A stretch of 64,000 bases of DNA from Adiantum capillus-veneris (lineage: Eukaryota > Streptophyta > Polypodiopsida > Polypodiales > Pteridaceae), in contig CM043942.1 in NCBI GenBank assembly GCA_014529385.2, positions 58,343,340 to 58,407,339 of the forward strand, read 5' to 3'. Each line of letters opens with the position of its first letter. The first letter of the stretch is position 1. A program made the translations under genes and the position numbers. Below the pieces are notes generated by a model. The model was given only the letters and a program-made list of their open reading frames with translations, was not told the DNA's origin and did not search any database. Shown here piece after piece: positions 10,561-23,410 of the stretch.

Positions 10561-12073
10561 TTAGATTAAAACATCTTAAATCTCTTTCCGTATGGAACAG
10601 TTCATGTCATTGAAGTTCCTTATGTTGCAAATAACTTTCTCAAAAGAAGAGGCCACAACTGCAAGACTTGAACACTATGGCAAGAAAACCAAGAAACTAT
10701 GGCGAATAACATGGGGAAGGAAGAATATCCTCTGTAATAGGAGAAAAATCTCAATTCAGAATTGTAGCAAAAAAGGTTATCAATGCATGAACTAGAGTCG
10801 CAGGAAAAATTGTGCAGTCTCCTTTGTACGGGGAGCCAAAACTCAACCCAAAATGTGCATAAAATCAATCATCAGCTGGCAAGAAGGTAAAATGTGCATA
10901 AATCAAGTCAAAGTGGACCAAATAGACCATCAACATGGCATCAAAGGCATATGTCCCTCTCTATACATAACCTATGGTGAGGCCTCATAAAAGGGGATCT
11001 CCAACTACCTTTATCATTGAAGGTATCTCAACATTCGAAAATACCTCAGCTCAAAGAAAACTTCACCAATGACCCTCCAAAAGTCTCAGTATACATGACA
11101 ACTATAGTCCAGTATTAGAAAGGACTATCTTTCGAATTGAGTCTCAGAAATAGTCCAGTAACTTCCTAAACAACAAGCCAAAATTGGCTCCACAATTTCG
11201 TACAAAGGCACCGTCGGGAACTCAATGTACATGAGAGAACCATGCACAAATAGGCATCAAATGAAATGCGAGGACTAAACTCACAATCCCTATAGGAAAT
11301 TCGTTATGAAAAGAGAACATTTCACAAATCCATGCCTCTAAACCCATAGACCATGAATAGAACTCCTATCGGAACTAAAAGCTCCTATAAAATCTATCAC
11401 ATGTAAAAGAGAAATCAAAGAAAATCGTATCCAACAAAACTTGTAAACCTATGCTTGTAATCAGCCAACTAGGTTGTATGCTTGAGAATCGGAGATTGAA
11501 TCTTTGGACGAGTAACCACAAGTGCATACATAACCAGAAACATGGCAAATAAATGTCAAATCTATCAAACCCATAGAAAAACACCACTTAAATTCTCCAC
11601 ATATAGTGTCGTTGCCAAAAAAAAAAACACCTTTGCTGGAAAAACATTCTTGGCCAATTATCCAGAGTGATCCAAAACATTCTTGGCCAATTATCCAGAG
11701 TGATCCAATGCTCACCACCAGTAATGTTGCAAAAACTATGCCTCTAAGCTAGTGTGTGCTTGGAACCGTTGATGCTGAAACAAAGCCAATGCCAAAGAAA
11801 AATGTCAAAAGCCAGGCTTGTCGATGCCGAGAGCCGAATAAAAAACCAAAGAAGAACGCTTTGTCCAAGAGAACCTCTCTCAATCAAGATGTTTGTAGCT
11901 CTCCAATGTTGAGAGCTGAGAAGTTGATGGCGAAGTCAAGGGCCGAATGTCAAGATCCACCGCCATTATTGCAATCCAAAAGCCACTTTACAATTTCTTG
12001 CTGAGTGCAAAAGTGTGAGACGTGTGTGCGTGTCAAAATCACACACTCTCCTCTCTATTTACATAGCTCAAAG
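10561..12073. other. no recognised gene; one 33-bp tandem duplication
   Basis: No coding pattern can be supported. 11643-11708 contains two adjacent perfect copies of a 33-bp unit containing CATTCTTGGCCAATTATCC. The sequence around 11756-12000 stays open for 82 codons but has no family signature. Confidence 0.5.
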
Positions 12074-12277
12074 ATGTGTGTGTGCACGTGTGTGTGTGTG
12101 TGTGGGTATGTGGTGATCCCTTCTACCGCTCCTCTGTCACGCGACTCTGCCTTGAGAAATCTCTACATTGCGCAGGCCCTACAGAGTGTGTCGATGACTG
12201 CAGATAGCTCTCGCCTACATGCGGCCCATCAGGCGGTTTGTGAGAGGTGTGTGTGTGTGCACGCGTGCGTGCGTCTG

Positions 12278-12310
<33 letters not shown>
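12074..12310. repeat. GT microsatellites
   Basis: Runs of GT interrupted by CAC or GCGT at 12074-12104 and 12247-12310. They create spurious Val/Cys ORFs in both directions. Confidence 0.9.
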
Positions 12311-12312
<2 letters not shown>

Positions 12313-12425
12313 CATGAAGGTTCTCAAAGAGTGTGTACAATAGATCTTTTCCAAAAACATTTCTACAGCAGGAGCAAGGTTTATTTGTTTTTTTTTATAC
12401 TAGGTCTCCTGAAATTAAAAAAAAG

Positions 12426-12450
12426 AGCGCGCGCGCGCGTGTGTGTGTGT
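12426..12450. repeat. (GC)n(GT)n alternating purine-pyrimidine tract
   Basis: Twenty-five bases of strict alternation, GC then GT. This is the sequence type most able to adopt left-handed Z-DNA under supercoiling (general knowledge). Confidence 0.9.
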
Positions 12451-14420
12451 TTTCTGGAGCGGATGGATTTTGGCAATTAGTGTATCTACAAGCACTAAAA
12501 ATCTTTGGAGAATCAGGCTATGGATACTTTCTCTTATCAAAGATTGTATTCATGAGGATTTCAAAGATGCACGCCGAGCATGGGAAGGGTAAGGTCCTAT
12601 CATGGAAGTGTATATTCCCATCCACGAGCTCATGGATCTTGTTGCTCAACATTCCCTTAATGCAGTGATTCTCTTCTTCTCGGCAAAATGCTTACTGCTC
12701 AGGATGTAGGCCAATGGGTTGATTCTTTACTCAAGAGGCAAGCAGCGTGAGGAGTTTAATTTGATGCGAGAGGGTTTTATGAAGTGCTACTCATAGACAT
12801 GGATGCTCGAGATGCATTGCTTGAAATGTCTCCTCTCTTCTTCAATACACAAATAACTCATGTTTTGCCATGGGCTCTCACCAAAGACTATCAGAGTCTT
12901 ATTCGTCTCATAAGTGTCCAATTTGGGTTGAGGTGGTGGATTTTCCCCGCCCTTGGCATCACTTTCTTTCCTTGTTGGCTGCTTAGCTGGGTAAGGTCGT
13001 TTGTTCTCCTAAGTTGGAGGCGAACACTAATTGTTTCTGCATCCTGCGGGACATGAAAATCCCCACTCTAGTAGGTATTTTGATTGATTCTACGGATTCG
13101 GTGGCCAAAAACGCCCTTTCAAGCTTGGACAAGTTGTGTTCTCCCAAGCGCCTTGGCGGGTTGAATACTTTGGATTTGCGCACTCATGTTCTGGCTAGGA
13201 AAGCTATGTTGTTACCAATCTTGGTGCAATAGCAACAACCCTGCACACTTATGGCGTCACATATGTGTGAGCATATTGCTACACCATCATTTGGTCATTG
13301 GTAGGTGACATATTGGGAGGTTATTTTTGGGCAGCTTCAAAAACACATTCCAGGATGCCCCTGTACTTCTTCTCTCATTATGGACTGGAAGGTTTTCACC
13401 TGGCATATGCAATGGCATGGTTGTTACCAATCTTGGTGCAATAGCAACAACCCTGGGTTGCACACTTATGGCGTCACATATGTGTGAGCATATTGCTACA
13501 CCATCATTTGGTCATTGGTAGGTGACATATTGGGAGGTTATTTTTGGGCAGCTTCAAGAACACATTCGAGGATGCCCCTTTACTTCTTCTCTCATTATGG
13601 ACTGGAAGGTTTTCACCTGGCATATGCAATGGCATGGTTGACCACACCTTCTTGGCAATTCCCTTCGATTGAAGAGTTTGCATTGGAGCAAGGCTTTCTC
13701 CTCGACTTTGGTTGAGCAGTCTCCTCGCCAAACCTATTTCCTTTTGCAAAAAGGAATATGCCAGGTGCATCAAGTGATAGATGATACTAGACATGTTCTT
13801 TCATCTCGTAATGCGGCAACTCACTTTTGCTTGGGGCATCATTACTCTTCTCTCTAGCAGGAGATTCAGAGGATGCTTGCTGTTTTTCCCTTATTCCTCC
13901 TTTGAATGTGAACTCACATTTCTTTTATTGGAATCTTGCTGACTTGAGGCTAGACTGCATTTCTGCTGCCAATGTTTCTGCTTTATTACAATCTGATGTA
14001 TGGATTGTGCGGCATGGTAATCATCTATGGTCTCCAAATCAGCCTTGTGGTGCAGGAAAATCTTGGCTAGTATCTGGCAGAATCATCTACCTTTGAAGGA
14101 ACGTATTTTCTTATGGTGTTGCTTGGTGGGAGTTTTACCTATTGGCAGCTTGTTGAGTGCTCGGCATATTGCATCTTCTCATTGTCTCAGATGTCATGAT
14201 GTTGAGGGTACTGTGCCACACTTATTGTGGGTTGTCGGTGCTTCTGGTACTTCATTCGACAGGTGTCGAGCTGCTCTTCGATTGCGTTTTCCCTCTACCA
14301 CAAACGGTTTTGGCTTTTTGGGGAGCTTCAATCTCTATAGTCTCAGTTTACAATCTTTTTTGAATGGGTCAGATTTTGGGTTTTGTAGACCATTTGGCAC
14401 CATCGCAACTCTTTGATGTT
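12451..14420 (+). pseudogene. LINE (non-LTR) retrotransposon remnant, ORF1-like and RT zinc-binding parts
   Basis: 12840-13060 in mixed frames resembles the DUF4283 region of plant LINE ORF1: a W-x-L-T-K segment, a W-V-E-V-V-D-F-P segment, then K-L-E-A-N-T. 13060-13210 has a C-S-P-K-R-L-G-G-L-N-T-L-D-L segment typical of the stretch after the LINE reverse transcriptase. 14040-14290 has the zf-RVT pattern: F-L-W-C-C-L..L-P-I-G-S-L-L, then C-L-R-C-H and P-H-L-L-W. The reverse transcriptase core itself is missing, so a large internal deletion is likely. Frames change several times. The element carries a 212-bp tandem duplication. Confidence 0.55.
13211..13640 (+). repeat. 212-bp tandem duplication inside the LINE remnant
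   Basis: The unit starting GTTACCAATCTTGGTGCAAT at 13211 starts again at 13423. The second copy has a 5-base insertion (GGGTT) and a handful of substitutions; it ends near 13640. Confidence 0.9.
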
Positions 14421-15429
14421 TCACGGAATTTTTGTTGACTCACTTCCCTACTTCAAATTTTTGTTGGGTCACGCATTGCATTTTTCCTATGATGTTGGGG
14501 ACATCACTCTTGATGCCTATATGATTTATTTTGATTGTTTATAGCCCTTGGAGCCCCATGCTGCTCCACTTTTTGTATCTTTTCTGCTTGGTGGGTTTCC
14601 TTGCTTTGAGGTTTCCCACTTGCAATTTGAATCAACAAGATTTTTTTTAAAAAAAGGGGTGTGTGTGTGTGTGCACGCGCGCATGCTTCCATACACTCCC
14701 TTCTTGCATTTTTCAAAGGATAGCGCTACTATGCTTTGTGCGTGTGTGTGTGTGTGTGTGTGGTACACATACCACATCTTACAAACTTCTTTCCCTTGCT
14801 ATAACTTATTTTATTTATTTATAGCAAAATTCACAATTGTGAGTGAATTATATTGATCATCCCAAAAAATTACAAGAACTAGCCATGCTCGTGCCGAGCC
14901 ATGACATCATCCAGAGACCATAATTACATCGGCTATCTGGGGAGCCACCCCTAACGACCTGCCCCCTTGCCCTTGATACACAAGGTTAATTATCATGTTC
15001 TTCACAAATCTTATGTTTTCCAATGGCGAAGATTTTCCCCTTTCCTAAGCATTCCGTTGACAACAAGGCACAGTAGTTCTAGACCAATCATTTAGATATT
15101 TCACTTTATATGCAAGGATGACAAGATAGTCAGACGTGGTCAGAATCCATTAGTAAATGCAAGCAATATAGTGAATCAAACTGTAATAGGTAATTCACAT
15201 TTCAATTATAAAGTTCACACTAGCTGGCATGATGGCTTCACATACTATGCAACATACATTGGCTCAACTATTTCAAATGCATGTTTTAAACCCTGAAATA
15301 CACATCAATATCTTGTAAATCCTAAGATTATGTCAACAATTCCTTAAAAATTGCAATAACAAAAAGAATTCATGAACCCCATGTCATCCAGGTCTCTTTC
15401 ATATATACAAATAACCTGAGTGAAGAGAG
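14421..15429. repeat. GT microsatellites, otherwise no recognised feature
   Basis: GT runs at 14659-14684 (followed by GCACGCGCGCATG) and about 14738-14762. 14780-15430 has no coding pattern or clear repeat that I can support. Confidence 0.6.
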
Positions 15430-15880
15430 ACACCATTGGTACATCTGAAGTACCTATGGAAATAGTTTTCGTAAAGTATACAAGTAACTTTGGACATTAT
15501 AAGTGAAGAGGGACACCATAGGTACATCTGAAGTACCTATGGAAATAGTTCCTGTAAAGTATATAAGTAACTCTAGACATTATAAGCAATCATGAAGTAC
15601 CTATGGAGGTCAACAAAAGTACTTATGGGCATTATAGGCTCTCCTGAAGTACCTATGGATAGAAAAAAAAGTATATGTGAACATTATAGACAATTTTGGA
15701 GTACATATGGTAGCTCTTAAAGATACCCTATAGAAGTACCTATGTACCTATGCAATACCTATGCAGGTAGAAAAGTACCTTTGACACCACATTGTATTGT
15801 AGTGGCTATGGACACCCTATGTACTCTTGCATATCATAGGCACACCCAAGGGGCTCCAATAGAGTAGACAAGTAACTATG
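15430..15880. repeat. degenerate tandem-repeat array, left arm
   Basis: A motif close to GAAGTACCTATGGA, alternating with GGACATTATAGGCACTC, returns every 50-90 bases. Longer blocks match the right arm at 37553-38220, for example the stretch beginning GACACCACATTGTATT and ending in AGTAGAYAAGTA (about 15781-15880 versus 38022-38110). The basic unit is therefore arranged in a higher-order unit of several hundred bases. The array stops exactly where the copia LTR begins. Confidence 0.8.
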
Positions 15881-16060
15881 TGTTGGGGTAAAGGCATGTG
15901 GCCGCTTGCCCATGATTAAGACCCTCCACCTATTAACTCACATACAACATTTTACCCTTCTCATTTATAAAATAAAGGCAACACACTCTCTCTCCTTCTA
16001 GCGTGTTGTTTCCCCCAATTACTCTTTCCTTATTCTTCCCCTTCTCACACACATGAAGCT
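15881..16060 (+). repeat. copia 5' LTR, matching part
   Basis: About 175 bases align with the 3' LTR (37351-37552), including shared CACCTAYTAACTCACAYAC and ACTCTYTCTCCTTCTARYGTGTTGTTT stretches. Beyond about 16060 the two LTRs no longer match. The real 5' LTR may reach to about 18028, just before a primer-binding-site relic, which would mean it has been swollen by microsatellites. Confidence 0.65.
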
Positions 16061-16197
16061 TGGAAGAAATAGGGGAATTTTGAACCTTTGCAATGCTAAG
16101 GCTTGGAGAATTAAGCATTGTTGGACTTCAACCTTAGGAAATTAAAGCTTGAAATACTAAAGCTTGGAGAAATTAAACAGAGCTAGAAATTGTAGGG

Positions 16198-17985
<1,788 letters not shown>

Positions 17986-18029
17986 GTTGAGATACCGTTG
18001 GTGATACAAGTTGTTGGAGTTCTTGATTA

Positions 18030-18047
18030 TGGTATTCTCGCCATAGG
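18030..18047 (+). promoter_or_regulatory. copia primer-binding-site relic (tRNA-iMet type)
   Basis: TGGTATTCTCGCCATAGG resembles TGGTATCAGAGCCATAGG, the perfect site seen at 43603-43620. It lies 320 bases before the copia gag start, as expected. Confidence 0.5.
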
Positions 18048-18368
18048 TTATGTATCTGATGGGATATTTTTCTTGATGCCACGTATGGTAGTTGCTTGTT
18101 AGTGATAGTTGATAGTTCATGCCTAGCTTTACTCTTTTGAGTTGATTTTATGCATTTTATGTGTCCTTTGTGTCAAGTTTTCACTCCTCGAACAAAGGAG
18201 ACTCTGCCAAAAAAAAATTGCGAGTCTATTTATGAGTTTCATGAGGCTTTGAGCTCTGTTTGGGCTTGAGATTTTACTCTCATTATAAAGAAGGTTCTAT
18301 CAAAATCTTGCCAGGTTTTCTCGCCATAACTTTTGGCAATTTTGTCATAGTGCGCAAGTCTTCCTAAA

Positions 18369-19658
18369 ATGACATCGAAGGACATTTACAATATTAGAGA
18401 GTTCAATGGTGCAAATTTCTCTATATGGAAATAACGAATCCAAGATGTGATGATCCAAAAAGGTCGATTTGAGCTAATCTTTGAGTGTGGAGAGAGAGAT
18501 GGTTGTACAAAAGTGCAATGGAAGATGCTAGATGCAAAATCCAAGTCCACTATTTGCTTACACTTAGCTGAATCTGTACATTTCACCATAATGGGTGAAG
18601 CTAAATCCTTGTGAGAAGCTATGCAACACGAATGAGAGCAAAAGCGCAAGTAACAAAGTGTACTTGATGAAGAATCTTTTCGAGCTTCGCATGAAAGAAG
18701 GTGACACAACTTTTGAACACTAGAATGGGTTCAATGTACTTTTCAATCAATTGGCATCATAGGTACTAGAAATTGACAACAAAGTGCAGTCCATATTCTT
18801 ATTGTGCTCTTTATCCTCTTTATGGGACATATTTTGCATAACGATTAGCAACTTTGCACTTAAGAGCAAGTTTTCCTACGATGTTGTAGGTTACAGTCTA
18901 CTCAAGCAAGGTGATGCATATGTTGCCAGTGGTAATGGTCAAAGAGATCACACTCATAACCGTGCCAAAAGTAAAGATTGCAAGAATTCTTGAAGAAAAT
19001 CTAGAGTTTTTTTGCGCAATGTTGAGTGCTACCATTGCCATAAGAAAGGATACTTAAAGGAAGATTTTTGTCTATGGCAAAGACACAAGAAAATGTCTCA
19101 AGATAACAAAAATTCTGACAATGATGGCAAGGGAAAAGCTAAGATTGAGGAGCTCAATGTGCTAGAGTCTCCTAAGATTGTAGATATGCATAAGTCCATA
19201 GTTCCTCAGATGTTCTAGTCTTTATAGCATATCTTAGTTCAACTGCTCTTACTGCAGAAGATGTTAGTTTTGATCAGAATTGGGTCATAAATTCTAGAGC
19301 CTGTTTCCATGTGACACCTCATGAGAGTGGTTCTCTACGTATGCACACACTCGTGGAAAAGTGAAGCTCAGTGATGCCAATGAGCTTGAGATACATGGTG
19401 TTGGAGACATCAAGCTAGTCGTGCATAATGGCATGTAATTCATAGTCAAGAATGTCATACATGTTTCGAAGTTGGCAAAGAGTTTGATATCTATTGGTTA
19501 GCTTGACGATTTGGGTTACATGACCACCTTTGGGAATGGTTCATAGTCAATCAAGAAGGGAAGTCGTGTGATTCTCAGGGGTCAAAAACATGGAACTCTT
19601 TACTCTATGTTTGTTTCGTGTCTAAAAGAAGATTGTATATCCACAGCCGAGTTTCCAT
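18369..19658 (+). pseudogene. copia gag, zinc knuckle and pre-integrase region, 5' half
   Basis: It starts at ATG 18369 with an N-I-R-E-F-N-G-A-N-F-S-I-W-K segment (copia gag N-terminus), followed at once by a stop. 18660-18920 resembles the UBN2-type gag core. The zinc knuckle near 19025-19070 reads C-Y-H-C-x4-Y-x4-F, so its histidine and last cysteine are lost. 19380-19658 is the GAG-pre-integrase part (K-L-A-K-S-L-I-S, D-D-L-G-Y, G-T-L-Y-S-M-F). The frame runs into the CTATT target duplication at 19659-19663 and is resumed at 36180. Several stops (e.g. after W-K, and near 19440) show decay before or after the insertion. Confidence 0.8.
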
Positions 19659-19663
19659 CTATT

Positions 19664-19806
19664 TTTTATGCCAAGGGTAGGACCGGGAAAGTCCAAGGGC
19701 CAGGATGGACATGCAGTCAAGGGGGTCTCTATGTTTAGCATGCCAAGGGCCTATATAGAGCATGGTTGGGTGGAGATTAGCATGTTCTAGTCCTCTCTGC
19801 CTTTCA
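19664..19806 (+). repeat. 5' LTR (143 bp) of the nested short-LTR element
   Basis: It starts TTTTATGCCAAGGGTAGGAC, aligned base for base with TGTCATTCCAAGGGTAGGAC of the right LTR; the TG start has decayed to TT. It contains a CTATATAGAGCATGG stretch that could hold a TATA box. It ends CTTTCA. Confidence 0.85.
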
Positions 19807-19807
19807 C

Positions 19808-19823
19808 TGGTATTATAGCTCAG
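19808..19823 (+). promoter_or_regulatory. primer-binding site of the short-LTR element (tRNA-iMet type)
   Basis: TGGTATTATAGCTCAG, one base after the LTR end, compares with TGGTATCAGAGC of tRNA-iMet-primed plant elements. The match is partial. Confidence 0.5.
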
Positions 19824-19885
19824 GGGAAGGGAGAAGCTATGGAGGAGGGAAGGAGAAGGAAGATCGTGGCTTTGCATGTGTATTA

Positions 19886-19926
<41 letters not shown>

Positions 19927-22247
19927 ACTTCTCTCTCTTGGTCTCTCGCCTATGCAAGGCTATGGAGATTTTTTTTTCTCTCTCTCAGCACGGCCATGGG
20001 CAAGCTCCATGAGGAAAAACCTATTCTCGATATTGTAAGGCAGGCATGGCCCCTTGAGTGGAGAAAGAGTATCTCGGCTACCCGCATGGGAGGGGCCGCC
20101 AAGCAAGGACGGGCCCAACAATCAACCAACACCAAACACGGCACTGTGGAGCTCAGTAGGGTCGCACAGGCCATGGGATGCACTTTCGGTTCTGCTTGAA
20201 GGGTCAAAGCGGGTTGTAGCGCATGCTCGGAGTGGATTTTCCCCTGTGCTACCTATGACCTGATGCCGCCATAGCTTTTGGTGAGCTTTCACATGTTGGG
20301 CATCCAATTGCAAGGGGTTTGGGCCAAACACCCTTACAAGGGAGCTTTCCCACATGCAAGCAAACCGTGTCCGGTTGTCATGGCATGCATAAACATGCAA
20401 GGGCCTCCGCAAAGGAACCATATTTGCATGGCCAAGTGCAGCAGGGACTTATATGAACTCAGCACTATCAGATTTGTAGGCAACCGGAATTCAAAATTGA
20501 GAATTCAAGGGAAACTTTCCAAGGCAATCACGGCAAAGCTCCACCTTGTTGTACACAATTTCTAGAACATGTGAAGGCACGGCCTTGGTCTCGGCTTTAT
20601 TTGCGGTGACAACAGCTTGCCGTCATGTCCAGAAAGTGCCACTATACATGTTTAAGCTCTCAAGGAGGGCGAACCTTGAAGAAGAAAGAAATTTTAACTT
20701 ACCACCAATGGCAATTCCGTAACTCATGCAACGCATGGTGTTGGTTGTGGATCATGATAGACATGCAAGTCGCAACCAAGCAAGTATAACCTTCACTGAT
20801 TTGCAAATTGGGCAAGGCCCTTGGCAGACGGAAATAGGAAATCCTATTAACCAAGCACACGTATCCGACAAAACATTTATAGATTCTTTTCTGGATTGAG
20901 ATACCTTTGAGTATTACGATGGCATGGCAAGTCAGTATAAGGAATTCTTAAGGTATGCATGGATTTCAATTTGTTTGGCAAATTTTTCATAATATGCTGC
21001 ATAGCCTATCATGCAATATGGTGAGTGCACTTTAATATGCACTCCAAGCTAACTATTTTTACACATCCGTCAATCAAGGAAAATCTATATGGTCAGGGAC
21101 AAGCCAAGCAGGTATGAGGTACATACCTTGCAAGTTTTTTTCTGCTTTTTAAATATGTTGCACAATCTGACAAGGTCGATTATCTATGAATGCTCGACAC
21201 AGTCGACTTTCTCTTGCTATGCCATTGTAAATCGGCAAGAGTATCCGGTAGTTATGCACACTAGAACTACATGAGTTCTTTTGTGAAGCAAGGCTTCCCT
21301 TTTGGTATTTTGCATTGCAATTTTCATAGTTTGGAATATGCTCTTATCATAAGAACTTGGGAAAACTTGCCAAGATGTTGCAGGTTTTTACATCCCATGC
21401 GGGTGTATATGATACATACATTCACTCACTCGAGCAGATTCGAGCACACTACCAGAAACCTGGCCACAAGTGGGCGACAAGGTTAGTCAACTTTCACGTT
21501 ATGTTTGTTTTTGTCTATGCTTTACTTTTCATTTTTGAAAAGATCACTCTACTGTGCAAAGAAAAGTGCTTGGGCAGACTCCATAAGAAGCCACTGTATA
21601 AAGCAAAGTGCTTTGCCTGTCTTCATGTGAAGCACTGCTTCTCTTCTGTGCCAAGGTATTCTCGATTGAATTCATATCGATGATAATGACACACATCTTT
21701 AGCACTCCATTTATATAAGATCATAGGCAACGTTGCACTATGATGTATCCATTCCAGCATAATCGTGCATGACACGGTTACCAACGGCTCATATGGCTGA
21801 AGCTATCATTGAATCCAAGGGCTTATTATTCAATTTTTTTCTTTGTATGCATGGCATACTAGAACAATGGCCGTATAACAGCCATCATTGCATACGCTTC
21901 CGCTGTAGCACTAGCTACTCTGTCAAGGACGAGCTCAGTTGTTGTTGTTTTCAAACATTTTGTTTTTATTCACAGGCAACGTACCATACAAATGTATCCT
22001 GATACAGTCCCAATCACATACAAGGTAAGTGGGTCAAGACGTGACTTATGGTACCTATCTCTATGAGGGCGTGATACAAGTACACAGTTGGATGCTCATA
22101 GGATAAGCAAAACCTCTATCTACGAGGGTGTGTAGTTGTACGCTTATAGGATAAGCTAAGACACAGACATGGTCTGCACGGGATCATCTGCAAGGGGCAT
22201 ACAACACATTCAAATAAGGGGTTTTCCTCAACCCAACATTCTCTCTC

Positions 22248-22299
<52 letters not shown>

Positions 22300-23148
22300 T
22301 TCTATGCGGGAAAGGTGAAACTAGGCATGATTTTATTGAAATCTTTCTATGTCAATACGGTAATAGGAAGGGCTAGGAGCCAACAAAAAGGACTAAGAGC
22401 CATCTATTACCACCTATTTTGGCATGGCTAAACGCCATCTGTTTGTAATCCATAGATGATTGATTTCAATATCGAACAATCCTATCCAGTTAAGTACCCA
22501 TCGATTTTAATGAACAAGCAAGAGTCTTGCCATTACTAACTTTTTGGGTGTTATTTTAACACTACACACTTTGAGTGTAAACATCAAGTTGAGTTTTTGA
22601 ACATCTTAAACTCGTAAGGGCTTATCTCTACCAAGGTGTGTAGATGAACCAGCATTTTCAACAGCACGACTGTTCACAAAAACCTAAGATTATGGATTTT
22701 TGGGTCCAAAAAAGATCCAGTTGTGAATACGACTCCCACTTCAGTGGCGCTCCTATTAGCACTAAGAGTGCCTACATGAGTACAGTTTTGGGGTAAGACC
22801 CAGCTCGTGATTACTAAATCACTTAGTAAGGGTTGATGGTCAATTTTTGGAACTTTCACACTTGCACTTTCAAGGAAAGAAGCCCACAAGCTGCCAAGGG
22901 GTAGTGGACAAATTTCAACTTTTCAAGTTGATTTGAAGTTTCTTTTTACACGGTCGACTGTATTGGTCACCGTTCTCTACTAGTTGAGCAGTTTCTATAT
23001 AGGGTCTCACCAAGGGCATTGACAATGTAGATTCTAACCAAGGGGTTTGGATTGCAAAGGCAACAACCATGGTCACATATGCAATACTACTTGAATTTTA
23101 CTAATTAGTGCTCCCAGGTCTTTGCAAGCGAGACATTTGGGTAGGTGC
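19824..23148 (+). other. internal region of the short-LTR element, left part; no recognised gene
   Basis: CT runs at about 19891-19922 and 22240-22293. Around 22050-22160 a block of about 60 bases containing CTATCTMTAYGAGGGYGTG and ATAGGATAAGC is present twice. 21270-21740 is similar to 49310-49700 elsewhere in the window. Several frames are open for 60-110 codons but none shows a family pattern. Confidence 0.5.
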
Positions 23149-23320
23149 TGAGGCGGTCTGGGGCGGGCAACAAGAAGAGTGGCCTCCAAGCACTCTTCTA
23201 GGCTCCCATGCTGCTCAATTGGGTTGGGGTTGGAAAAAACAACAAACACACACACAAACCCGCAACCTAACCCTACACAAATTTGGGGCACCACCTAGTT
23301 TTGGATGCGAACTAGGACGC

Positions 23321-23410
<90 letters not shown>

